A DNA stretch of 64,000 bases from contig CP022705.1 in assembly GCA_003491285.1 (NCBI GenBank), positions 679,501 through 743,500 on the forward strand, given 5' to 3'. Within the stretch, counting starts at the first letter, position 1. Every line of letters begins with the position of its first letter. The stretch comes from Methanobacterium sp. BRmetb2 (GTDB lineage: Archaea; Methanobacteriota; Methanobacteria; Methanobacteriales; Methanobacteriaceae). This document shows, in pieces, positions 7,681 through 16,079 of the stretch. The notes beneath the pieces are model-generated. The model worked only from the letters and a program-made list of their open reading frames with translations. It was not told the DNA's origin and searched no databases. The position numbers and the translations under genes were made by a program.

Positions 7681-10600
7681 ATGCCAAAAGCACCAGAAGA
7701 AATCATAAAACTAGTAGAAAAATTCGAAAGAAATTACCCGGCTTACAAAAATCCCAGTTTTAAAGAAGAAAACATTAAACAAGAATTCATAAACCCTTTT
7801 TTCAAAGCCCTAGGCTGGGATGTGGATAACACAGCAGATGCAGCCCCCCAATACCGGGATGTTATTTTTGAAGATTCCATAAAAATTGCAGAAGGTACCA
7901 AAGCACCAGACTACTGTTTTACTCTCGCCGGTAGGAAAATGTTCTTTTTAGAAGCTAAAAAACCATCTGTAAATATAGATAAAGACATTAAACCCTCTTA
8001 TCAGCTCAGGCGTTATGCTTGGAGCGCCAAACTACCATTATCAATACTAACTGATTTTGAAGAATTTGCAGTCTATGAATCACGGTCCCGGCCTAAAAAG
8101 ACTGACCGGGCCAGTGTAGGTAGGATAAAATATTTAACCTACAAAGATTATGTGGAAGAATGGGATTACTTGTATAACACGTTCTCCAAGGATGCAGTCT
8201 TCAAAGGTTTATTTGATCAGTATGCTGAATCAACCAAGAAAAAAAGAGGCACAACCGAAGTTGATGACGAGTTCTTATCCGAGATAGAAACATGGCGAAA
8301 GTTACTAGCAAGGGATATTGCTCTTAGAAATCCTGATCTTTCAGTGGATGAGTTAAATTATTCTGTGCAGCAGATAATTGACCGGATAATCTTTTTGCGT
8401 ATGGGTGAGGATAGAGGATCTGAAAAATATGGGCAACTGCGAAAGTTCCTGGACCAGGAAGAAATTTATCATGCATTATGTGAATTATGGAAAGATGCAG
8501 ATGAAAAATACAATTCCGGCCTATTCCATTTCAAAGAGGAAAAAGGACAAAAAAGCCCACCAGATACATTAACGTTAGAATTAGAAATCAAAGATGGTGT
8601 ATTCAAACAGATAATAAAGAATCTTTATTATCCTGATAGTCCCTATGAATTCTCAGTATTATCACCAGAAATACTGGGGAACGTCTATGAGCAGTTCCTG
8701 GGAAAAGTTATCAGATTAACAAAAGGCCACCGGGCCAAGATAGAAGAAAAACCAGAAGTCAAAAAAGCAGGTGGAATCTATTATACACCACAATTTATCG
8801 TTGATTACATAGTTGAAAATACTGTTGGTAAACTTTGCAAGGGTAAAACTCCCCAAAAAGTATCAAAACTTAGAATACTTGATCCAGCTTGTGGGTCAGG
8901 TTCATTCTTACTAGGAGCTTATAAATACCTTCTAAGATGGCATTTGGATTACTATACCAATTTAAGTGATAAAAATAGACTTAAAGGCCAAATATACAAA
9001 GGAAAAAGCAATGAATGGCACTTAACAATCAAAGAAAAGAAAAGAATACTCCTTAACAACATTTACGGGGTAGATATAGATCATCAGGCAGTTAATGTAA
9101 CGAAACTCAGCTTATTACTCAAGGTATTAGAAGGAGAGAACAAAGACGTATTAGAAGCACAACAAAAACTCTACAAAGAAAGAGCTTTACCAGATCTGGA
9201 AAATAATATTAAATGTGGGAACTCTTTAATAGGAAATGAAATTTATGAAGATTCTGACTTAAATGAAAGTGATATTAAACGTATTAATCCTTTTGATTGG
9301 GAAAAAGAATTTGGAACTACTAAATTTGATGCAGTTATAGGAAATCCACCTTACATACGTATTCAAGCAATGAAAGAATGGGCTCCAATTGAAGTTGAGT
9401 TTTATAAGAAAAATTATGTTGCAGCAAGTAAAGGGAACTATGATGTCTATCTTGTTTTTGTTGAAAGAGGTCTTGATTTATTAAATGAAAAGGGACTATT
9501 AGGATTCATTTTACCTCACAAGTTTTTCAATGCAAAATATGGTCAACCTTTGCGCTCATTAATTGCAGATGGAAGGTGCTTGGATAAAATCGTGCATTTT
9601 GGTGATGAACAGGTATTTGAGAATGCAACAACTTATACCTGCCTCCTATTTTTGAATAATTCTAGTCATAAGATCTTTAAATTAATAAAAGTAAATAATT
9701 TAGATAAATGGCGTAGTTCTAGAGAATCAGTTGAAGGAAAAATTAATTTAAATAAAGTTAATGGGGATGAATGGAATTTTATTGTAGGTAGAGGTTCTGA
9801 AATCTTCAATAGACTAGATGAAATGCCTATAAAGCTTGGAAGTATTGCTCATCTATTTGTTGGGCTGCAAACTAATGCTGATAATATTTTTATTCTTGAA
9901 GAAATATCGAAAGATGGTAAAACTGTTCTTTGTAAGTCTAAGGCAATGAATACAGAACACTGGTTTGAAGATGATCATATTAAGCATTTTTTAAAAGGTT
10001 CAGTTAATATTCGTCGTTATTACCTTGAAAATGTCAATAAAAGGCTTATTTTTCCATATGAAATGCAAGGTGCAAAATCAGTGCTTATATCTCAAGATAA
10101 CTATAAGAAAAATTATCCTTTAACTTGGGATTACCTCAATGATAATAGAAAAGTGCTTTCATCGAGGAATAAAGGGAAAATGGGTAATGAATGGTACGGT
10201 TATGTTTATAAAAAGAATCATACTCGCTTAAGTATGCCTAAACTTGTTGTTCCTTCTTTAGCAAATCAAAGTTCTTTCGCACCGGATTTAAAAGGAGAAT
10301 ACTACTTCGCTGGAAGTGGAGGAGGGGGAGGGGGAGGTTATGGAATAGTTTTAAATGACAATGAACCTATATCTTACTATTACCTATTAGGCATTTTAAA
10401 TTCAACAATATCAACTTTTTTCCTTAAGAATGTAAGTACGACATTTAGGGGTGGCTATATGGCCTTAAACCGCCAATATATTGAAAAAATTCCAATAAGG
10501 ACAATTGATTTTGATAATCCCAAGGAAGCTAGTCTTCATAATAAAATGGTTGAATTAGTTGAAAAAATGCTAAAATTACATGAAGATTTAACAAATAGTA

Positions 10601-10734
10601 AAATTCCGAATGAAAAAGAGATGATCCAACGTCAAATTGATGCTATGGATAAACAGATTGATCAGTTGGTTTATGACTTATACGACTTAACATCTGAGGA
10701 GATCAAGATCATAGAAGACAGTCTCAGTGCTTAA
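7681..10734 (+). CDS. Type IIG restriction-modification enzyme (Eco57I-like, single chain)
   Basis: I place the start at ATG 7681 (1017 residues), behind a GGGGG site at 7664-7668, rather than the upstream in-frame ATA/TTG-type positions. The N-terminal nuclease has a PD-(D/E)xK set: Asp77 and EAK at 91-93. The central adenine-methyltransferase has motif I DPACGSGSF (from residue 401) and motif IV NPPYI (from 555). The C-terminal part, with a glycine run in SGGGGGGGYGIV, is a TaqI/Eco57I-type target-recognition domain, followed by a coiled-coil end. The enzyme would cut unmodified foreign DNA and methylate the host. The frame is intact and full length. The HEPN-like gene overlaps its end. Confidence 0.9.
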   Translation: MPKAPEEIIKLVEKFERNYPAYKNPSFKEENIKQEFINPFFKALGWDVDNTADAAPQYRDVIFEDSIKIAEGTKAPDYCFTLAGRKMFFLEAKKPSVNIDKDIKPSYQLRRYAWSAKLPLSILTDFEEFAVYESRSRPKKTDRASVGRIKYLTYKDYVEEWDYLYNTFSKDAVFKGLFDQYAESTKKKRGTTEVDDEFLSEIETWRKLLARDIALRNPDLSVDELNYSVQQIIDRIIFLRMGEDRGSEKYGQLRKFLDQEEIYHALCELWKDADEKYNSGLFHFKEEKGQKSPPDTLTLELEIKDGVFKQIIKNLYYPDSPYEFSVLSPEILGNVYEQFLGKVIRLTKGHRAKIEEKPEVKKAGGIYYTPQFIVDYIVENTVGKLCKGKTPQKVSKLRILDPACGSGSFLLGAYKYLLRWHLDYYTNLSDKNRLKGQIYKGKSNEWHLTIKEKKRILLNNIYGVDIDHQAVNVTKLSLLLKVLEGENKDVLEAQQKLYKERALPDLENNIKCGNSLIGNEIYEDSDLNESDIKRINPFDWEKEFGTTKFDAVIGNPPYIRIQAMKEWAPIEVEFYKKNYVAASKGNYDVYLVFVERGLDLLNEKGLLGFILPHKFFNAKYGQPLRSLIADGRCLDKIVHFGDEQVFENATTYTCLLFLNNSSHKIFKLIKVNNLDKWRSSRESVEGKINLNKVNGDEWNFIVGRGSEIFNRLDEMPIKLGSIAHLFVGLQTNADNIFILEEISKDGKTVLCKSKAMNTEHWFEDDHIKHFLKGSVNIRRYYLENVNKRLIFPYEMQGAKSVLISQDNYKKNYPLTWDYLNDNRKVLSSRNKGKMGNEWYGYVYKKNHTRLSMPKLVVPSLANQSSFAPDLKGEYYFAGSGGGGGGGYGIVLNDNEPISYYYLLGILNSTISTFFLKNVSTTFRGGYMALNRQYIEKIPIRTIDFDNPKEASLHNKMVELVEKMLKLHEDLTNSKIPNEKEMIQRQIDAMDKQIDQLVYDLYDLTSEEIKIIEDSLSA

Positions 10735-12253
10735 ATTATTTTTTTTAATATACAATTTAACGGATTTGGTATCGTTGGTAATAAAAAAGATGAAAACGAC
10801 CGAAAAAGTTGAATGCAGAAAACTTAGACAGAAATATAGATGTGAACCTATTTGTAAAGAACTAAATGAATTAATAAAAAATATAACAAATTTGGTTATT
10901 AAAGAGGGTGAAGGTTACAGAGCTCCATCATACCAGTTTGAGCAGCATAGAGACTTGCTTTTTAGTCATCTTTATGAAAAGACGGATCTTAAGGATAGAC
11001 TTAACAATCTTAAAGTTTCAGATAGTTCTCTTGGAAATTTATTAGAGATTTTTTATAAACTCAGAAAAACAGATGAAAATATACTTACAGACAAATTAAT
11101 GGAATTTTTGGAAGTAGAATTAACTAAAATAAAAAAAAGAAAGGTAAAAACTTATAAATTTTTAACTTTATTAAATATTCAAAAATTCAGACAAATTGAC
11201 TTAATTGATTCATTTAATGTTCAAAAAGAATTTAACATATACCGAAGTATTTTAGAATTATTCAACATTAAAAGAGTAACCTTAGAAGATTATTTTTTAA
11301 ATATAGACAAAAAAGATAAAAGTGAAACCTCTGATGAAAAATTCATAAGAAAAGTTTTGAAAGCTTATGAAAGTTCATGGGGCGAAATTATTGAGATAAA
11401 TGTCAAAGCAAGAGATTATGGATTTGCTTTTAAAGAAGCCAATATGATTTTAGATTTGTTTTTTGGTTTTTTATCATGGGTTAGATATGGATTTGTTACA
11501 TTTCAACGTTATGGGTACATTGAATATTCTATTGAAGAAATAAATAGTATTTCATACATTGTTTTAAAAAATAACAAATTATTTGGACCCTCTAAATTTA
11601 AAGAATATCATATAACGTCAATAATGAAAGATGTTAATGAATTGAGTCTAAGTAATGTTGTTGATTTGAAAATTAGGGAAAAGGATCAAAAATTTAGAGA
11701 TTTTATCACAATTGTAAATAAAATACAAAAAAACAGGAAAAAAAATAAATTATGGAAAATTTTACAAGAAATTCTTCGTTTATATCATGCTGCTTGTACT
11801 GAGAAAAGTCTACATTATTCTTTTCTTAAATTTTGGATGGTTGCTGAAAAAATATTAAGAAAAATTAGAGGAAGAAGTAAAGACGAAGAATTATTAACCA
11901 TTATGGCTAAAGTTCTCAAAATATCTGTTAATCTACCCATTGAGGAATTTATAGAAAAACGAATTAAATTTCTTTATAACAAAAGGAATAAATTGGTTCA
12001 TGAAGGCAAATTTGAAACAATTTCACAAGAAGATAGAAACATATCAAAACTTATAGCTGATAGTACTCTCAGGTTCTATATAGATTATTTACTAACATTC
12101 CAAAGTGTTAATGAATATAATTTCTTGATTCAAAATATATCAAAAAATATTGAGGATATCAAAAGATATTCTGAAATATTGGACTTTATTGAAAAAGATA
12201 AAGAAGAAGAAAAGATACTTCAAATTATGAAAAGATGGTTATCCTCAAAATAA
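10727..12253 (+). CDS. HEPN (Apea-like) domain protein, candidate RNase toxin beside RM gene
   Basis: 508 residues if it starts at GTG 10727 (overlapping the RM stop by 8 nt), or 487 from ATG 10790 inside IKKMKTTEK. The first 330 residues are lysine-rich, helical and unrecognised. The C-terminal part has the Apea/HEPN plan: a helix YSFLKFWMVAEKILRKI, then RIKFLYNKRNKLVHEGKF, whose RNKLVH (residues 420-425) is the R-x4-H catalytic signature of HEPN ribonucleases. The gene is much richer in A+T than its neighbours, a sign of transfer. Overlap with a restriction enzyme suggests a linked defence or abortive-infection role; this is inference. Confidence 0.65.
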   Translation: MLKLFFLIYNLTDLVSLVIKKMKTTEKVECRKLRQKYRCEPICKELNELIKNITNLVIKEGEGYRAPSYQFEQHRDLLFSHLYEKTDLKDRLNNLKVSDSSLGNLLEIFYKLRKTDENILTDKLMEFLEVELTKIKKRKVKTYKFLTLLNIQKFRQIDLIDSFNVQKEFNIYRSILELFNIKRVTLEDYFLNIDKKDKSETSDEKFIRKVLKAYESSWGEIIEINVKARDYGFAFKEANMILDLFFGFLSWVRYGFVTFQRYGYIEYSIEEINSISYIVLKNNKLFGPSKFKEYHITSIMKDVNELSLSNVVDLKIREKDQKFRDFITIVNKIQKNRKKNKLWKILQEILRLYHAACTEKSLHYSFLKFWMVAEKILRKIRGRSKDEELLTIMAKVLKISVNLPIEEFIEKRIKFLYNKRNKLVHEGKFETISQEDRNISKLIADSTLRFYIDYLLTFQSVNEYNFLIQNISKNIEDIKRYSEILDFIEKDKEEEKILQIMKRWLSSK

Positions 12254-12273
12254 AGTTTTGTTATTTTGAAGTG

Positions 12274-12393
12274 TTAGATTTTTCCACACAAATCCTGATA
12301 CACAAGATCATTTCGATACTTGAAATTCGAATCCCACTCTACCATGATTACTTCGTAATCACCTCCCGGGAAGTAGTAATAATTGTTTTCAGA
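12274..12393 (-). pseudogene. Decayed gene fragment, copy A
   Basis: On the minus strand this stretch reads without stops for 39 codons (ENNYYYFPGGDYEVIMVEW ... VYQDLC) before TAA at 12274. The same protein pattern recurs at 14346-14517 (ENTYYYF, GGEYEIVLIEW, DDPVYQELC). There is no start codon or ribosome site. It is best read as the 3' end of a lost gene. Family not recognised. Confidence 0.5.
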
Positions 12394-12403
12394 TCAGCAA
12401 TTG

Positions 12404-12505
12404 ACCAAGTTCCAGAAAATTGATACTAAAATTGATAAGATGATTTATTAAGTACAAGACCTAACGCCAGAGCAGATTAAGATTATCAAGGATTCTGTTA
12501 GTTGA
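12404..12505 (+). pseudogene. 3' remnant of a second type IIG RM gene
   Basis: The frame reads FQKIDTKIDKMIY, stop, VQDLTPEQIKIIKDSVS, stop. It aligns with the C-terminus of the intact RM gene (IDAMDKQIDQLVYDLYDLT, then EEIKIIEDSLSA). Only about 33 codons remain and one is a stop (TAA 12449-12451). The remnant lies directly after the HEPN gene, so another RM gene, or a duplicated 3' end, once occupied this place. Confidence 0.65.
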
Positions 12506-12653
12506 TCATTTTATATATTATAATTTTATTTTTGTAATATAATAATACTAAAAATTTATTAACAAGTATTAGTCATATCATATGCTACATATAATTGGTA
12601 AATTTGGCTAATTATATGAAAAATAAAATTTTTATTTTGCGGGGGGATTTTTT

Positions 12654-14273
12654 ATGGATGAATTTTTTAAATTTGTCCAAGAATCTTATGGAATTGGAAA
12701 AAGTTTAAAAATAAAAAATAAAATAGCAGTTAGACCTATTGAAATATTTGAAAGACCATTTGCGGTGGACATGTCCACAGGATTAATGTCAATGGATGGA
12801 ATATTTGATGTATCAAAGGGAGAACAGTTAATAGGAATTTATTATACTCCCACCATTCCCATGCCATCAGATATTCAAGGTTATTATTATGTGATTTCCG
12901 CGCCATCAGGATCTGGGATTAAAATTACTTGGAGTCCTCCCGCGCATAACATTATGATACGTCATTATCCCCTTGGTAAACCTCCAGTACAAAATTTATA
13001 TCAAGGACGACCTCTTTTAAGATATATTAACGCTGATTTTTCAAATGCTAAACCTGGAAAATATCCATTGCGTTTTGAGGCTTATGAAGTTCCGTTAAGT
13101 GGTGTTGGGCCGATACGTCGTCCTGAATGGGATTTGGAGAAATATATTTTTGTTACCAAGACAACTGCGGATCACTTTACGAATAATTATGTGGCTGAAT
13201 GTCCAGAAGGTAATTTAGTAACACATTTTACCAAAGTTGGTGTTTATCCATGGATGGATTGGAAAAAATGGATTATGCCACCTACTACAGCTAAAGCTCC
13301 GAGTGTATTCCCGCCACTGATCATTCCCATTGATTTTTCAATGGAAATGCATCCTACGGAACCTTTTTTTGGTAAATTAGGGCCACTGCCCTATTCTGAT
13401 CCGTTATGGAAAGTTTTAGGGGCAATAGCTGCTATCCTTTTAGCAATAGCTAGTGCAATTCTCGGTGGCTTGGCAGGATCAAAAGAGGGCAAATGGGTAT
13501 GTGAACAAAGACAGGGCATTCCAGGCAATACGATATGTGGTTTAGAGGGTTTATCAAATGAACAAAAATATTTGATAGCTGCTAGTTCAATTTGTGGAAT
13601 TATTGCCGGCATTTTAGGCAAATTAGCTTTAAGTGATGGTGAAGATCCATTTCTTGCAGGTGAAAAAAATACTGATCCTGCTTTAAACGAAGCCACTACC
13701 AAAGAAACTGTAGATGTGCAGATTGATTATCTTGGTTTCCCTAATATTGCTGGACCTGCGGACTTAAATGTAAATTGGCAATTTAATAGATATACAGATT
13801 CAGGTAACATTTACAGTCATTCGGATACATGGAAAATACGTGCAAATCCCGTGAATGAAAAAACTAAAACATCAAAAAAAGAATACTATTTGAATGAAGA
13901 CGTTACAATCACTTCTTCATTTGATCATGATGGAAAATTACTTGTTGGCAGTGATGCTTATGTAACAGGATTTCTTTTAGGACCTAATGATCAATTCAAA
14001 CCTATAAATTTAAATGATACATTAAATCCAGGAAAATATGAATATACTAATAAATTCACTTCATCGAAGGATATAGGTAAGTGGGAGATTATTATTATAG
14101 CACAATCAGTTAATAAAGCACGAGAATTTGATACACCTGAAGAAAGTGCCAAATCAATCGGTGGTTCTGTATTAAACCAAATTTTAACAAAAATTCCTAA
14201 ACGTGAATGTGTTCTTAAGTTTGTAAAATCCGCTACATTTGAAATAATTCCTCCCAAACCAGTAATAGAGTGA
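12654..14273 (+). CDS. Hypothetical 539-residue protein with two glycine-rich hydrophobic segments
   Basis: Not recognised. The start ATG 12654 has a strong GGGGGG site at 12641-12646. The N-terminal 245 residues look beta-rich with many Pro/Tyr and no signal peptide. Two hydrophobic, small-residue segments follow (about 254-278, AIAAILLAIASAILGGLAG, and 306-327, AASSICGIIAGILGKLAL), separated by a loop with two Cys (CEQRQGIPGNTIC). The C-terminal 200 residues are again beta-rich, with an Ig-like feel (YYLNEDVTITSSF). The paired helices could form a membrane hairpin or pore. It is flanked by gene fossils, which suggests recent arrival. No function is assigned. Confidence 0.75.
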   Translation: MDEFFKFVQESYGIGKSLKIKNKIAVRPIEIFERPFAVDMSTGLMSMDGIFDVSKGEQLIGIYYTPTIPMPSDIQGYYYVISAPSGSGIKITWSPPAHNIMIRHYPLGKPPVQNLYQGRPLLRYINADFSNAKPGKYPLRFEAYEVPLSGVGPIRRPEWDLEKYIFVTKTTADHFTNNYVAECPEGNLVTHFTKVGVYPWMDWKKWIMPPTTAKAPSVFPPLIIPIDFSMEMHPTEPFFGKLGPLPYSDPLWKVLGAIAAILLAIASAILGGLAGSKEGKWVCEQRQGIPGNTICGLEGLSNEQKYLIAASSICGIIAGILGKLALSDGEDPFLAGEKNTDPALNEATTKETVDVQIDYLGFPNIAGPADLNVNWQFNRYTDSGNIYSHSDTWKIRANPVNEKTKTSKKEYYLNEDVTITSSFDHDGKLLVGSDAYVTGFLLGPNDQFKPINLNDTLNPGKYEYTNKFTSSKDIGKWEIIIIAQSVNKAREFDTPEESAKSIGGSVLNQILTKIPKRECVLKFVKSATFEIIPPKPVIE

Positions 14274-14345
14274 TAGAAATAATTTTATGAACATTATTTT
14301 TCTTTCACTTATTTTTTAATACTCTAAACTTTATTTTGAAGTTTT

Positions 14346-14517
14346 TTATTCTCTGCATAATTCCTGATACACAGGATCATCCAATAAAGGAAATTAGAAT
14401 TCCACTCAATCAAAACTATTTCATACTCCCCTCCTGGAAGTAGTAGTAAGTGTTTTCAGGACCAGGAATCTCATCAGGGTTGGGGTCTAGTTCTATTAGT
14501 TTGATAGTATGGCAGGT
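14346..14517 (-). pseudogene. Decayed gene fragment, copy B (frameshifted)
   Basis: Read on the minus strand it gives CHTIKLIELDPNPDEIPGP, then NTYYYFQ, a one-base frameshift into GGEYEIVLIEWNSNF, and after a second shift DDPVYQELCRE and stop (14346-14348). It is a broken relative of the fragment at 12274-12393. The two copies lie on either side of the 539-residue gene in the same orientation. Confidence 0.55.
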
Positions 14518-14546
14518 TTTTTATCTCTTTTTTAATGAAAATATTC

Positions 14547-14672
14547 TCACGGGTTAATTTTTCCACTTGAAAAAAAACCCACATACTCCTCATAATCAAT
14601 CCCATATTCCAAAATTATTCTATGAATCCCTTTTTGGTAAGTAACACTTTTTTTATATTTTTCATCTGGGTT
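14547..14672 (-). pseudogene. Open fragment of a lost gene
   Basis: The minus strand is open for 41 codons (NPDEKYKKSVTYQKG, then IHRIILEYGIDYEEYVGF, stop at 14547-14549) with no start codon. It continues the decayed gene at 14346-14517: both share an NPDE-x-Y start followed by hydrophobic strand-acidic patterns. The rest of the 14274-14862 spacer holds only AT-rich sequence and another short open stretch on the plus strand near 14690-14805 that I cannot assign. Confidence 0.4.
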
Positions 14673-14862
14673 TTATAATGGTTTCATCTCTTATTCTACC
14701 CTGATTTCTCCTGTTTCTATTGAAAAGTTATTTGATGATCTTTTAACTCATAATATCCGTTCTGCGAAGTTTTACGGACTTATTTATGAAAATACTATTT
14801 GTTAGTATAAATGTTTTTATGAGTTGTCAAACAGATCTAATAACAGAACTGGGGGGTTTAAT

Positions 14863-16032
14863 ATGTTAAAAAAAGGAAGTAAAGGATATACAGTTGGTTT
14901 AACCCAGCTTTTTTTACAGAGTTTGGGTTTTTATAAAGGAAAAATAGATAATGATTTTGGAGCAGTGACTGAAAATGCAGTAAAATCATATCAAAAAGCT
15001 AAAAAGCTCAGTATAGATGGAAAGATAGACAGTGAAACTGCAAATTCATTATTGAATAATTTAAAAGTGAATTTAAAAAAAGGAAGTAAAGGTTCTCTTG
15101 TAAATAGATATATGGGCCTACTAAAAGTCAAGAAATATTACTCTGGTAAGGTAGATTCTATTTTTGGTCCTCTAATGGAAGCATCTGTAAAAAAATATCA
15201 AAAAGATAGGAAGTTAACTGTAGATGGTGTAATTGGGAATATAACTGGTAAATCTCTTTATTATACTGGAGCTGGAATATCAGGGACTCCAACAGAACCC
15301 AGCCCAAAGAAAGTAGAAACAGAAAAAGTAGCTGCTTATAAAATATATTATCTGGATAAAAGTTATGGTGGAAACATCCTACAAAATCCTGAAATAGCAG
15401 ATAATATCCCACAAACCGCTTTATTTAAGAAAATAGCTGAAATGAGTAAAAATGGAAGGGTAGTTGTTGAATTAGGGGAAGGAAACGGTGAAAACGTTTT
15501 AGTTGAAGCCTGTATCCATGGAAATGAGGAAGAAGCATCCATAGCTACAATGAAATATCTGGAAAGTGTTAAGGATAAAAAGATAAAAGGAAAACTTTAT
15601 GTCGTTCCTTTTGCATTCCCGGCAAATACTGCTAAAAATCAGAGAAATTACATAGTAAATGCTAAGTCTTACGATCCCAACCGTACTGCAAATTATCCAG
15701 GATCACCCGGCCATAATATAGTTAACTTCGCTAAAAAGAAAGGAATTAAAAGGATACTCGACAACCATAGTGGTGGAGGAGTTTCACCTAAAGGATTAAT
15801 ATTTTACAGGTATGATACTGAAACTAAATGGTATAACAAAATAAAATCTAAATCGGGTTGTACAGGCCAAAAAATCGGAGGAATTGTAGGTTCCATAAGA
15901 AAAGTTGCCAATGACAATAATATGTCCTGTATAACCTTAGAAGTGGAAAGAGATACCAGACCAACCAGAGATATGGCCACCACAAATTATAAAATGCTTG
16001 TACCAGCCATGCAATTTTTTGGTTTCCCATAA
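14863..16032 (+). CDS. Two PG-binding-type repeats plus M14-like metallopeptidase
   Basis: Start ATG 14863 behind GGGGGG (14851-14856); 389 residues. Two tandem peptidoglycan-binding (PG_binding_1) repeats occupy about residues 1-70 and 70-140; each begins LKKGSKG and holds a YQK ... L..DG.I core. The rest resembles an M14/AstE-type zinc peptidase: HGNEEE (zinc His and Glu), DPNR, DNHSGGG (third ligand His) and ITLEVER (general-base Glu). It probably cleaves a cell-wall peptide, either pseudomurein or the murein of bacteria. There is no signal peptide, as in phage endolysins. It follows the unknown 539-residue gene. Confidence 0.75.
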   Translation: MLKKGSKGYTVGLTQLFLQSLGFYKGKIDNDFGAVTENAVKSYQKAKKLSIDGKIDSETANSLLNNLKVNLKKGSKGSLVNRYMGLLKVKKYYSGKVDSIFGPLMEASVKKYQKDRKLTVDGVIGNITGKSLYYTGAGISGTPTEPSPKKVETEKVAAYKIYYLDKSYGGNILQNPEIADNIPQTALFKKIAEMSKNGRVVVELGEGNGENVLVEACIHGNEEEASIATMKYLESVKDKKIKGKLYVVPFAFPANTAKNQRNYIVNAKSYDPNRTANYPGSPGHNIVNFAKKKGIKRILDNHSGGGVSPKGLIFYRYDTETKWYNKIKSKSGCTGQKIGGIVGSIRKVANDNNMSCITLEVERDTRPTRDMATTNYKMLVPAMQFFGFP

Positions 16033-16079
16033 TCCATATAACAAAATAAGAATACTTCAAATGGAAGGGGGACTTGTTG

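Noticed and set aside
12315..12345. T-arm-like sequence (ATTCGAATCC) suggesting a tRNA
   Set aside because: No acceptor or anticodon stem can be built around it, and the related stretch at 14380-14410 lacks it. It belongs to the decayed minus-strand coding fragment.
12235..12423. 62-codon plus-strand frame after the HEPN gene
   Set aside because: It has no ribosome site, overlaps the end of the HEPN gene and lies antisense to the fossil at 12274-12393, whose protein pattern recurs elsewhere.
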